A stretch of DNA of 64,000 nucleotides from JADHLK01 sp038131695 (lineage in GTDB: Bacteria; Pseudomonadota; Alphaproteobacteria; Puniceispirillales; Puniceispirillaceae), in assembly GCA_038131695.1 (NCBI GenBank), contig JAYPQA010000002.1:62001-126000 (forward strand). Reading direction: 5' to 3'. The notes under the pieces were generated by a model. That model was given only the letters and a program-made list of their open reading frames with translations. It ran no database searches and was not told the origin of the DNA. A program made the position numbers and the translations under genes. This document shows, one piece after another, positions 26,005-35,202 of this stretch. How positions within the stretch are numbered: position 1 is the first letter of the stretch; every line of letters begins with the position of its first letter.

Positions 26005-27434
26005 GCGGCTTTATCCAAAAGCATCAGCTGTATGACAAGCAAGCCAGGGAAAAAACCAAACAGATTATCGCCCGCGTCAAGCAAGCCGGGCTGCATTCGA
26101 TACGCGTTCTGTTTGCCGATCAGCATGGGGTGATGCGCGGCAAAACCCTGATGGCAGAGCAGCTGCCCGGCCTGTTTGAACAGGGGATGGCCCTGCCCTC
26201 CAGCCTGTTGATAAAGGATATTGCCAACCGGACGGTGATGGATGTCTGGTCTGGCGAGGCAACCGGGCTGGCTGGCATGGCCGGGCTGGGCGATATTCTG
26301 CTGGTCCCGGATCCGGACAGGTTCTTTGAGCTGGCGCACGCCCCCGGCATTGGCTGGCTACAGGCCGATATCTGGCATAATGATGGCACGCCGTCCCCTC
26401 TTGATACGCGCCGCCTGGCCCGCCAGCAGGCCGAACAGCTGGCCGCGGCTGGCCTCACCCTGTCTGTCGGGCTGGAGGTGGAAGCCCATATTTTCCGGAT
26501 AGAGAGCGAGCATCTGGCGGCGGCGGATGCAACCCAGCCCGGCCGTCCGCCAGAGGTCAGCCTGGTGCATCAGGGCTGGCAGCTGGCCAGTGAACAGCGT
26601 CTGGACAGTCTGGAGCCGGTTTTTGAGATTATTCGCCAATGCTGCCGGTCTCTGGGGCTGCCGCTGCGCACGCTGGAGGCAGAATTCGGCCCCGGCCAGA
26701 TTGAAATGACCTTTGGGGTGCGCGAGGCGATGCAGGCTGGCGATGATATGGTCCTGCTGCGTGCCGCCTTGCGTCAGGCGCTGGCCCGCCAGGGCTGGCT
26801 GATCAGCTTTATGTGCCGCCCGGCCTTGCCAAATTGTTTTTCAGCAGGCTGGCATTTGCACCAATCGCTGAGCGACAAGAGGGGCGAGAACCTGTTTATG
26901 CCGGAAGCTGGCCAGCAGCTGAGCCAGACTGCCGGCCACTGGCTGGCCGGATTGCTGGCACATGGGCGCGAGATGGCCATTTTTGCTGCCCCGACGCTGA
27001 CTGGTTACAAGCGCTACCGGCCGCATTCCCTGGCCCCGGACAGGCTGGCCTGGGGGGTGGACAATCGCGGCGCGGCCTTCCGGCTGATCGCAGTTGAGGG
27101 TGACAAGGCAAGCCGTATCGAAAACCGCACCGGAGAGCCTGCGGCCAACCCCTATCTCTATATTGCCAGCCAGATAGCGAGCGGGCTGGACGGGTTGCAG
27201 CAAAAACGCCCCTGCCCGCCTGCGGCCCAAAATGCCTATACAGAGGAGACGGCAGAAAAACTGCCCGCCAATCTGGCTGAGGCTTTGGATCTGATGCAGG
27301 AAAGCGCCTTTGTGCGCGCGGCCTTTGGCGATTTGTTTGTCGCGGCCTATGGGGCGGTCAAGGCGGGTGAGCTGGCCCAGTTCAACAGCCATGTGACCGA
27401 TTTTGAGCAGCAGCATTACCTGACAGCCTTTTAG
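26001..27434 (+). CDS. Glutamine synthetase-like gamma-glutamyl ligase
   Basis: The residues for ATP, metal and glutamate binding are seen in order: GLEVEAHIF, LEAEFGPGQIEMTF, SAGWHLHQSL, YKRYRPHSLAPDRLAWGVDN and IENRTGEPAANPYLYIASQI. The adenylylation tyrosine region of housekeeping GlnA is absent, as expected for PuuA/gamma-glutamylanilide-type ligases that join glutamate to an amine. I start at the ATG overlapping the oxygenase stop. An earlier in-frame ATG lies inside that gene. Pairing with a Rieske oxygenase recalls aniline degradation (a GS-like protein plus a dioxygenase), but here no beta subunit or amidohydrolase is present. The amine substrate is unknown. Confidence 0.85.
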   Translation: MSGFIQKHQLYDKQAREKTKQIIARVKQAGLHSIRVLFADQHGVMRGKTLMAEQLPGLFEQGMALPSSLLIKDIANRTVMDVWSGEATGLAGMAGLGDILLVPDPDRFFELAHAPGIGWLQADIWHNDGTPSPLDTRRLARQQAEQLAAAGLTLSVGLEVEAHIFRIESEHLAAADATQPGRPPEVSLVHQGWQLASEQRLDSLEPVFEIIRQCCRSLGLPLRTLEAEFGPGQIEMTFGVREAMQAGDDMVLLRAALRQALARQGWLISFMCRPALPNCFSAGWHLHQSLSDKRGENLFMPEAGQQLSQTAGHWLAGLLAHGREMAIFAAPTLTGYKRYRPHSLAPDRLAWGVDNRGAAFRLIAVEGDKASRIENRTGEPAANPYLYIASQIASGLDGLQQKRPCPPAAQNAYTEETAEKLPANLAEALDLMQESAFVRAAFGDLFVAAYGAVKAGELAQFNSHVTDFEQQHYLTAF

Positions 27435-27469
27435 GGGAAAATACGCCCCCCCCAAAAAAAAACACCCAT

Positions 27470-27511
27470 AAAAAAATACCAAAAAAAATACCGGGCCAAA
27501 AACCCGGTATC
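27470..27511 (-). terminator. Terminator downstream of tRNA-Lys
   Basis: ATACCGGG and CCCGGTAT form a perfect eight-base stem. Read on the minus strand, a run of eight or nine Ts follows, so it ends the tRNA-Lys transcript well. In the plus direction only TCTTT follows, so it may also stop the ligase transcript weakly. Confidence 0.8.
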
Positions 27512-27519
27512 TTTATAAA

Positions 27520-27595
27520 TGGTGAGCGGTACAGGATTCGAACCTGTGACCCAGTGATTAAAAGTCACTTGCTCTACCAACTGAGCTAACCGCCC
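27520..27595 (-). tRNA. tRNA-Lys (anticodon TTT)
   Basis: On the minus strand GGGCGGT starts the acceptor stem, the anticodon loop ACTTTTAA carries TTT, the T-arm has GTTCGAATC and CCA is encoded. The acceptor end GCTCA against GGGC shows one weaker pair. A strong terminator lies just downstream. Confidence 0.96.
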
Positions 27596-27703
27596 ATAAA
27601 GGCCCGGTTTTGGTATCTTACCCGTGCCGCAAGGTCAAGAGCAATTCTGACCTTTCCTGCCAATTTCAGCCGGACCCGGCCTGCGAGGGCGGCCAGCCTG
27701 CCC

Positions 27704-28132
27704 CTAAAGCGAGGTGGTGATCGCAATACCGCCCAAAACCAGCACCAGCGAGCCGCGCGCTATCATCGGGGCCAGCTGCATCAGCCGCGCATTTGGCGGC
27801 GTGCCCTTTTTCGCCGCGCCCGCCAAATGGATATTCAGCACAATCAAAATGCCCAACAGCCCGGTCGCGCCCAGTAATTTGATATGAAAAGCCCAGCCCA
27901 GATTCATGCCGCCATAAATCTGATAGGCCAGGGCAAACCCGGTCAGCCACAGAATCACCAGCGCGGCCAGCCCCAAGCGGATCAGGGTCATCATGGTTTT
28001 TTGAACCGGAGCAGCAGGAGGCAGCCCGGCCTTCATATGGTTGGCCGCCAGCACCCCGTTGGCAACACCGGCCCCGCCAGCCAAAAACAACCCCAAATAA
28101 TGAAAAAATTTCAAGAGAGCTACAAGAGTCAT
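27704..28132 (-). CDS. Four-span integral membrane protein, unknown
   Basis: This 142-residue hydrophobic protein has segments near residues 5-28 (FFHYLGLFLAGGAGVANG), 52-72 (LGLAALVILWLTGFALAY), 82-104 (LLGATGLLGILIVLNIHLAG) and 122-140. I start at MTLVALLKF because it has a good ribosome binding site (AAGGGAAGACAG). The upstream extension is not protein-like. The layout recalls small alphaproteobacterial DUF membrane proteins, but I cannot name a family. It stands between tRNA-Lys and coaD on the same strand as coaD, 150 bases away. Confidence 0.6.
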   Translation of the reverse strand: MTLVALLKFFHYLGLFLAGGAGVANGVLAANHMKAGLPPAAPVQKTMMTLIRLGLAALVILWLTGFALAYQIYGGMNLGWAFHIKLLGATGLLGILIVLNIHLAGAAKKGTPPNARLMQLAPMIARGSLVLVLGGIAITTSL

Positions 28133-28283
28133 CTGTCTTCCCTTTGGTTGAATGCGAACCCTGTCTCCAGCAAAACACAGCCCTTCTGCCCAGGCAAAAG
28201 GTATTTTAGGAAAAATTGATATAAATCCGCGCAAGACAGTTTTGCGCTTTTTGCCCGGGCCCAAAAGGAGCAGCAGTGCAAGG

Positions 28284-28782
28284 CTATTTCTTGATCGCGT
28301 GATAGAGCCTCTCGGCCACCTCTTCCGGCACAAAAGAGGAAATATCCCCGCCAAAACGGGCAATTTCCTTGACCAGCGAGGAGGCGACAAAATGCTGCTG
28401 CTCAGCGGCGGTCAGAAAGATTGTCTCCAGCGCCGGGTTCAGCCTCTTATTGGCATGGGCCATCTGGGTCTCATATTCAAAATCCGCCACGGCACGCAGG
28501 CCGCGCACCAGCAGGTTGGCCCCGGTCTCGCGCGCAAAATCCGTTAACAGACCGGTAAAGGGTTTCACTTCAATCGATTGATAAAATGCGTTTTCTTTGC
28601 CCCAATTTGCCAATCTGTTCCAGCAACATTTCTGAGCGTTCAGACAGGGAGAAAAGCGGCTTTTGCCAGCATTTTCAGCCACCCCAATCACCAGCTGGTC
28701 CGCCAGACCAGCAGCGCCGGATCAGATCCAGATGCCCGTAGGTCAGCGGATCAAAAGTGCCGGGATAAAGCGCGCGCGACAT
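28284..28782 (-). CDS. coaD: Phosphopantetheine adenylyltransferase (frameshifts)
   Basis: The enzyme transfers AMP to 4'-phosphopantetheine in CoA synthesis. The start MSRALYPGTFDPLTYGHLDL carries the TFDPxxxGH nucleotidyl motif, and the end has LLVRGLRAVADFEYE, LNPALETIFL and SSLVKEIARFGGD. In between at least two frame changes occur, near 28715 and in the 28600-28665 region, where FSLSERSEMLLEQIGKLG is out of frame with both flanks. The ATG directly abuts the gyrA stop. CoaD is essential, so consensus error is the likely cause. Confidence 0.85.
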
Positions 28783-31482
28783 TCAGGATTCCTCCCCGTC
28801 TTGCGAGGCCTCATCCGAAGCCTCATCCGGGCCCTCATCCGGGCCTTCTTCCGGGCTTTCTGTAGCTGTTTCGGCCGGTTCTGCCCCGGTTTCTGCCCCG
28901 CCCTCTGCGTCGCCCTCCTCTTCGCCGTCCTCTTCAACAGAATCCCGGATCAGGCCAACTGAGACGACTTTTTCTTCCTCGTCAATTTCAAACAGCCGCA
29001 CACCTTGCGTGCGGCGGCCGGCGATCCGGATTGAATCCCCCTCGCCGCCATTCACCCGGATGCGAATGATTTTGCCGGCATTGGTGACCAGCATCAGCTG
29101 ATCCGTATCCAGCACGGTAAAGGAGGCGACAACCGGGCCGTTCCGGTCACTGGTTTCAATATTGCCAACCCCTTGACCGCCGCGCCCGGTCTTGCGGTAA
29201 TCGGTCACCGCGCTGCGCTTGCCATAGCCATTTTGTGTTACCGACAGAACAAATTCCGACTCCGGATCAGCGATAACACACATGGACACGACCCGGTCCT
29301 TGTCTTTCAGCCGGATACCCCGCACGCCGGTGGAATCACGGCTCTGGAACACGCGCACCTCAGAGGCGGCAAAACGGATAGCCTTGCCCTGACGGGTCGC
29401 CAGCAGGACATTATCGTCGTCAGCACAGGGCAGCACCCCAACCAGCTGTTCTTTTTCCCCCAGCTTCATGGCAATCTTGCCATTGCTGCGGATATTGGTG
29501 AAGTCAGACAGCTTGTTGCGCCGGATGGAGCCGCCGGATGTGGCAAACAGGATATTGAGCTGATCCCAGCTCTGTGTATCATCCGGCATGGGCATCACGG
29601 TCTGGATGGTATCTTCCGGCTCAATAGGCAGCAGATTGACCATCGCCTTGCCTTGCGTTTGCGGCGTGCCCTGCGGCAGCTTGTAGCATTTCATCTGAAA
29701 GACCATGCCGGTCGAGGTGAAAAACAGGATCGGCGTATGGGTATTGGTGATAAAGACCTGTGAAACAAAATCCTCATCCCGCGTCTTCATGCCGGTGCGC
29801 CCCTTGCCGCCGCGCCGCTGGGTGCGATAGTCGGACAGGGCCACGCGCTTGATATAGCCGCGATGCGAGACGGTGACCACCATATCCTCTTGCTGGATTA
29901 GGTCTTCATCATCCTGATCCGCTGCGGCATTTGAAATCTCGGTGCGGCGGGGTTCAGCCAGCCGGTCATAGGCGGCCTGCAATTCTTCCAAAACCACTTC
30001 CGTCAGCCGGTCATTGCTGGAGAGTATCCCCAGATAATCGGTTATCTGGCCGGCCAATTCGCGGGTTTCCTCTACCAGCTTGTCCTGCTCCATGCCGGTC
30101 AGCCGCTGCAGCCGCAATTCCAGAATCGCCTTGGCCTGCGCTTCTGAGAGCCGATACTGTCCCTTTTCAACCTTATGGCCCGGATCATCGATCAACGCGA
30201 TAAAGGGGGCTGCTTCCTCAGCTGGCCAGGCTTCAGCCATCAAGGCTTCGCGCGCCGCCTCAGCATTGGGCGCGGCTCGGATCATCTCAATAATCCGGTC
30301 AATAGAGGCCAGCGCGACAATCAGCCCGGCCAGAATATGCGCCCGGTCCCGTGCCTTGCCCAGCAAGAAGCGCGTTCGGCGGGTGACCACCTCAGCCCGG
30401 AAATCACAAAAGGCCTGCAACACCGTGCGCAGCCCCATCTGTTCCGGCCGCCCGCCATTCATCGCCAGCATATTTACCGGAAAGCTGGTTTGCAGGCGGG
30501 TATGGCGGAACAGCTGGTTCAGCACCACATCGGCTGAGCCATCGCGCTTGATTTCTATGACAATCCGCATCCCCTTGCGGTCTGATTCATCCCGGATATC
30601 GGAAATATCGGCGATCACCTTGTCGCGCACCAGCTCGCCAATACGCTCCAGCAACAGCGATTTATTCACCTGATAGGGAATTTCCGTAATGATAATCCGC
30701 TCGCGTTCCTTGGCGGTGATTTCAGTCTCAGCCCGCGCCCGCATGATGACCGAGCCGCGCCCGCCGCTATAGGCATCGCGGATACCGGCCCGCCCCATAA
30801 TCAGCGCGCCAGTGGGAAAATCCGGGCCCGGCACAATCTCCAGCAGTGCCTCATCACTCAAACCCGGATCGCGGATCAGGGCCTGACAGGCGGCAATAAC
30901 CTCACCCGGATTATGCGGCGGGATATTGGTCGCCATGCCCACTGCGATACCGCCTGCCCCATTGACCAGAAGGTTGGGAAATTCTGCCGGCAGGACAGAG
31001 GGTTCCAGCTGCGTCTCGTCATAATTGGGAACAAAATCAACCGTATCGCGCTCTATATCGCGCAGCAGGTTTTCTGAAGACCGGGCCAGCCGGGATTCGG
31101 TATAGCGCATGGCAGCAGCCGGATCGCCATCCACCGAGCCAAAATTCCCCTGCCCGTCCACTAGCGGCACGCGCATCGAAAAATCCTGCGCCATCCGCAC
31201 CATGGCTTCATAAATCGAACTATCACCATGCGGGTGATAATTACCCATCACATCGCCGACTATGCGGGCGGATTTGCGATGCGGGCGGCCCCAATCATAA
31301 TTGCCTTCCATCATCGCATAGAGGATGCGCCGATGCACCGGCTTCAGCCCGTCACGGACATCCGGCAGAGCGCGCGAGACAATCACGCTCATCGCATAAT
31401 CAAGATAGGAACGCCGCATCTCATCAGAGATGGATACAGCCGGACTCAAGGCCGGATTTGGCGGGTTTGCCTGGTCAGTCAA
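28783..31482 (-). CDS. gyrA: DNA gyrase subunit A
   Basis: GyrA cuts and rejoins DNA during negative supercoiling. The catalytic tyrosine is in AAMRYTESRL near residue 125. The quinolone-resistance region reads YHPHGDSSIYEAMVRMAQ, with serine at the E. coli Ser83 position (sensitive type) and glutamate at the Asp87 position. The GyrA-box region is RRGGKGRTGMKTRDEDFVSQ, and beta-pinwheel repeats follow. The last 50 residues are an unusually acidic, low-complexity tail rich in Glu, Asp, Pro and Gly, partly built from 12-nt repeats. The frame is intact over 899 codons. coaD follows directly. Confidence 0.96.
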   Translation of the reverse strand: MTDQANPPNPALSPAVSISDEMRRSYLDYAMSVIVSRALPDVRDGLKPVHRRILYAMMEGNYDWGRPHRKSARIVGDVMGNYHPHGDSSIYEAMVRMAQDFSMRVPLVDGQGNFGSVDGDPAAAMRYTESRLARSSENLLRDIERDTVDFVPNYDETQLEPSVLPAEFPNLLVNGAGGIAVGMATNIPPHNPGEVIAACQALIRDPGLSDEALLEIVPGPDFPTGALIMGRAGIRDAYSGGRGSVIMRARAETEITAKERERIIITEIPYQVNKSLLLERIGELVRDKVIADISDIRDESDRKGMRIVIEIKRDGSADVVLNQLFRHTRLQTSFPVNMLAMNGGRPEQMGLRTVLQAFCDFRAEVVTRRTRFLLGKARDRAHILAGLIVALASIDRIIEMIRAAPNAEAAREALMAEAWPAEEAAPFIALIDDPGHKVEKGQYRLSEAQAKAILELRLQRLTGMEQDKLVEETRELAGQITDYLGILSSNDRLTEVVLEELQAAYDRLAEPRRTEISNAAADQDDEDLIQQEDMVVTVSHRGYIKRVALSDYRTQRRGGKGRTGMKTRDEDFVSQVFITNTHTPILFFTSTGMVFQMKCYKLPQGTPQTQGKAMVNLLPIEPEDTIQTVMPMPDDTQSWDQLNILFATSGGSIRRNKLSDFTNIRSNGKIAMKLGEKEQLVGVLPCADDDNVLLATRQGKAIRFAASEVRVFQSRDSTGVRGIRLKDKDRVVSMCVIADPESEFVLSVTQNGYGKRSAVTDYRKTGRGGQGVGNIETSDRNGPVVASFTVLDTDQLMLVTNAGKIIRIRVNGGEGDSIRIAGRRTQGVRLFEIDEEEKVVSVGLIRDSVEEDGEEEGDAEGGAETGAEPAETATESPEEGPDEGPDEASDEASQDGEES
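28800..28860 (-). repeat. 12-nt repeats encoding the acidic gyrA tail
   Basis: Units such as GAGGCCTCATCC, GAAGCCTCATCC and GGGCCCTCATCC repeat about five times at the 3' end of gyrA. They keep the frame and encode PDEGPDEASDEAS-type sequence. Confidence 0.75.
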
Positions 31483-31617
31483 CAGCCATCCCTCAAACAG
31501 GATTCACACGCCAATTCGCGCGAATCACCTTCCCCTATTTATAGCATAAAATGGGGCAGAAAAGCCAGTTAAATACAAGATATTGACAGCGCTGACCGGC
31601 GGCCGGGAAAAGGCTGC

Positions 31618-32091
31618 TCAGAAGGGAATATCATCATCCAGATCGCCGCCTGCCATAGGGGGCGGTGCGCTCTGGGACAGGCTGGCTGGCTCTGCGGGCT
31701 GGCTGTCCTGTGGGTTGGCCATCGCCCCGCCGCCTTCCGCGCGCCCCCCCAGCAGGGTCAGCTCCCCCCGGTAACGTTGCAGGACCACCTCAGTTGTGTA
31801 TTTTTCCACCCCTTGCTGGTCTGTCCATTTGCGGGTTTGCAGCTGGCCTTCAATATAGACGGTATTGCCCTTGCGCAGATATTGCTCGGCAATGCGGCCC
31901 AGATTTTCGTTAAAGATAACCACCCGGTGCCATTCGGTGCGCTCACGCTGTTCGCCAGTATTGCGGTCTTTCCAGCGTTCCGAGGTCGCCAGATTCAGAT
32001 TGACGATTTTGGTGCCATCCTGCGTGCTGCGAATTTCCGGATCGCGGCCCAGATTGCCGATAAGAATGACCTTGTTCACACTGCCTGCCAT
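31618..32091 (-). CDS. ssb: Single-stranded DNA-binding protein
   Basis: The OB-fold starts MAGSVNKVILIGNLGRDPEI and continues ERWKDRNTGEQRERTEWHRV. A Gly/Pro/Gln-rich linker follows, and the protein ends in DDDIPF, the conserved tip that recruits repair and replication proteins. I start at MAGSVNK because the long upstream frame has no SSB similarity. The gene is divergent from uvrA, as in many bacteria. Confidence 0.95.
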   Translation of the reverse strand: MAGSVNKVILIGNLGRDPEIRSTQDGTKIVNLNLATSERWKDRNTGEQRERTEWHRVVIFNENLGRIAEQYLRKGNTVYIEGQLQTRKWTDQQGVEKYTTEVVLQRYRGELTLLGGRAEGGGAMANPQDSQPAEPASLSQSAPPPMAGGDLDDDIPF

Positions 32092-32317
32092 CTGCCTTGC
32101 TCCTCTGCCCGGATCGTTTGGCCCGGATTGATTGGTTTGAAGTTCCCCGGGTTTTCCCAGATTAGCGGCTGGGCTGGGCGGTGACAAGCGGCGGAACAAG
32201 AAAAATCGGGCGCTTGTGATTGCAAAAGCTGCTGGACGATCCAACTCTGTTATACTAATCACAGACTGGCCAGACCCTGCTGATATGCACACGCAGGAGA
32301 GCAGAAAGACACGATCG

Positions 32318-35202
32318 ATGCCTGAGAGCCTGAACCAACCCCTTGCGATGCGCCAGATTTCCGTGCGCGGGGCGCGTGAGCATAATTTGCAGAATGTATC
32401 GGTTGACCTGCCGCGTGATTCGCTGGTGGTGCTGACCGGCCTGTCCGGCTCCGGCAAATCCAGCCTGGCCTTTGACACTATTTATGCTGAGGGGCAGCGC
32501 CGCTATGTCGAATCGCTCTCCGCCTATGCCCGCCAGTTCCTTGAGATGATGCAAAAGCCGGATGTTGACCTGATTGAGGGTCTGTCCCCGGCCATTTCGA
32601 TTGAGCAGAAAACCACCTCGCGCAATCCGCGCTCCACCGTGGGCACGGTCACAGAAATCTATGATTATATGCGCCTGTTATGGGCGCGGGTGGGGGTTCC
32701 CTATTCTCCGGCAACCGGCCTGCCGATTAAATCGCAGACTGTCTCGCAGATGGTGGATATCCTGCTGGCGATGGAGGATGGCACACGCCTTTACCTGCTG
32801 GCCCCGATTGTGCGCGGGCGCAAGGGGGAATATCGCAAGGAGCTGGCCGAATTTCTGCAAAAGGGTTTCAGCCGGGTGCGGATTGACGGGGAATTTTATG
32901 AGTTGGATAACACCCCGGCGCTGGATAAAAAACGCAAGCATGATATTGAGATTGTCGTTGACCGGGTAGTGATCCGGCAGGGGCGCGATGATCTGGCCAC
33001 CAGGCTGGCTGATTCGCTGGAAACTGCGCTCAACCTTTCAGACGGGCTGGCCTATGCCGATACCGCTGAGGATAGCCCGAAGCGCACAGTTTTCTCCGCC
33101 CGCTTTGCCTGTCCGGTTTCCGGCTTCACCATTGATGAGATTGAGCCGCGTCTGTTTTCCTTCAATAATCCGTTCGGAGCCTGCCCGGATTGTGACGGGC
33201 TGGGGGTCAGCAGCCATTTTGATGCCGCCCTGGTTGTGCCGGATAAAACGCGCTCGCTGCGAGGCGGAGCGCTGGCCCCGTGGGCCAGTTCCAGCTCCAA
33301 ATATTATATGCAGACGCTGGAAAGCCTCGCCCGGGCCTTCGGCTTTTCGCTGGAGGTGCCTTTTGCTGAACTGCCGCCGGTGGCCCAGGATATTTTGCTG
33401 AACGGATCCGGTGATCAGGCTGTTGAAATGGTCTATGAGGATGGCTTGCGGTCCTATCGCACGAAAAAACCGTTTGAGGGGTTGCTGCCCAATCTGGCGC
33501 GCCGCTATCGTGAGACGGATTCGGCCTGGGTGCGCGAGGAGCTGGACAGGTTCCGGGCCGCCCAGCCTTGCGAAAGCTGCGCTGGCAAGCGTCTGAAGCC
33601 GGAGGCACTGGCGGTAAAGGTTACCGAAAAGGATATATCAGAGACGGCCGCCCTGTCGATTGCTGAGGCGGTGGATTGGTTCACCGGGCTGGCGGGCAAG
33701 CTGGATGGCCAGCAAAATGTAATCGCCGCCCGCATTTTGAAAGAGATTAATGAAAGGCTGGGCTTTCTGGCAAATGTCGGTCTGTCCTATCTGAACCTGT
33801 CGCGCAATTCCGGCACGCTGTCCGGCGGGGAAAGCCAGCGTATCCGGCTGGCCTCGCAGATTGGCAGCGGGCTGACCGGTGTTTTGTATGTGCTGGATGA
33901 GCCGTCCATTGGCCTGCATCAGCGCGATAATGACCGGCTGCTGGCGACGCTGACACGGCTGCGCGATCTGGGCAATACGGTTCTGGTGGTAGAACATGAT
34001 GAAGATGCCATCCGCTCTGCCGACTGGGTGATCGATATGGGGCCCGGGGCCGGGGTGCATGGTGGCCGGGTGGTTGCCTCGGGCCCGGCGAAAGAGATTA
34101 TGCAGCAGGCCGACTCTCTCACCGGTCAGTATCTGAGCGGCAAGAAGGAAATTGCCCTGCCGGCCCAGCGGCGCAAGGTGAATAAAAAGCGGGTGCTGCG
34201 GCTCAGCGGGGCCAGCGGCAATAATCTGAAATCGGTTACCGCAGAATTCCCGCTTGGTCTCTTGACCTGTATCACCGGCGTATCAGGCGGCGGCAAATCT
34301 ACGCTTGTGCTGGAAACGCTGTGGAAGGCGCTGGCCCGCCAGCTGCACCGGGCGCGCGAGATTCCGGCCCCCTTTGACAGGCTGGACGGGGCAGAATTGC
34401 TGGATAAGGTGGTGGATATTGACCAATCCCCGATTGGCCGCACGCCGCGATCCAACCCGGCGACCTATACCGGGGCCTTTACCCCGATACGCGAATGGTT
34501 TTCCGGCCTGCCAGAGGCCCGCGCCAGAGGCTATGCGCCGGGGCGCTTTTCCTTCAATGTCAAGGGCGGGCGCTGTGAGGCGTGCCAGGGCGATGGGGTG
34601 ATTAAAATCGAAATGCATTTCCTGCCTGATGTCTATGTGACCTGTGATGTCTGCAAGGGCCAGCGCTATAACAGGGAAACACTGGAAATAAAGTGGAAAG
34701 ACAAATCTATAGCCGATGTTCTGGATATGACGATTGAAGAAGGGGTGCAGTTTTTCAAGGCTGTTCCGGCCATCCGGGACAAGCTGCAAACCATGTTGCG
34801 GGTGGGGCTTGGCTATGTGCGGATTGGCCAGCAGGCGACGACCCTGTCCGGCGGTGAGGCGCAGCGCGTCAAGCTGTCCAAGGAGCTGTCCCGCCGGGCA
34901 ACCGGCAAGACTGTCTATATTCTGGATGAGCCAACCACCGGCCTGCATTTCCATGATATTGCAAAATTGCTGGAGGTGCTGCAGGAGCTGGTAGAGGCTG
35001 GCAATAGCGTATTGGTGATCGAACATAATCTGGATGTTATCAAGACAGCCGACTGGGTGATCGATCTGGGCCCGGAGGGCGGCGATGGCGGCGGTCAGAT
35101 TGTGGCCGCCGGCACACCTGAGGCTGTCGCGGCTGTGGCCGGCTCGCATACCGGTCACTATCTGGCCAAAATCTTGAACATACAGGCAAAAAGGCCAGCT
35201 GA
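32318..35202 (+). CDS. uvrA: Excinuclease ABC subunit A (frameshift at the extreme 3' end)
   Basis: UvrA recognises DNA damage in nucleotide excision repair. Two ABC modules are seen: Walker A GLSGSGKSSLAFD near residue 41 with signature SGGESQRIRLASQ, and Walker A GVSGGGKSTLVLE near residue 656 with signature SGGEAQRVKLSKE. Zinc-finger cysteines lie in CPDCDGLG and in CEACQGDG...CDVCKG. In the given frame the protein would run 90 bases into trmFO. Adding one A to the run at 35188-35192 gives a stop at 35200-35202 that overlaps the trmFO ATG (TGATG), like other junctions here, so I end it there. The start at 32318 is supported by position, not by a strong ribosome binding site. Confidence 0.92.

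Noticed and set aside
32142..32156. GTTC-N7-TTTC upstream of ssb/uvrA as a possible LexA box
   Set aside because: One of the two half-sites is mismatched and such a motif is expected by chance; not listed as a regulatory site.
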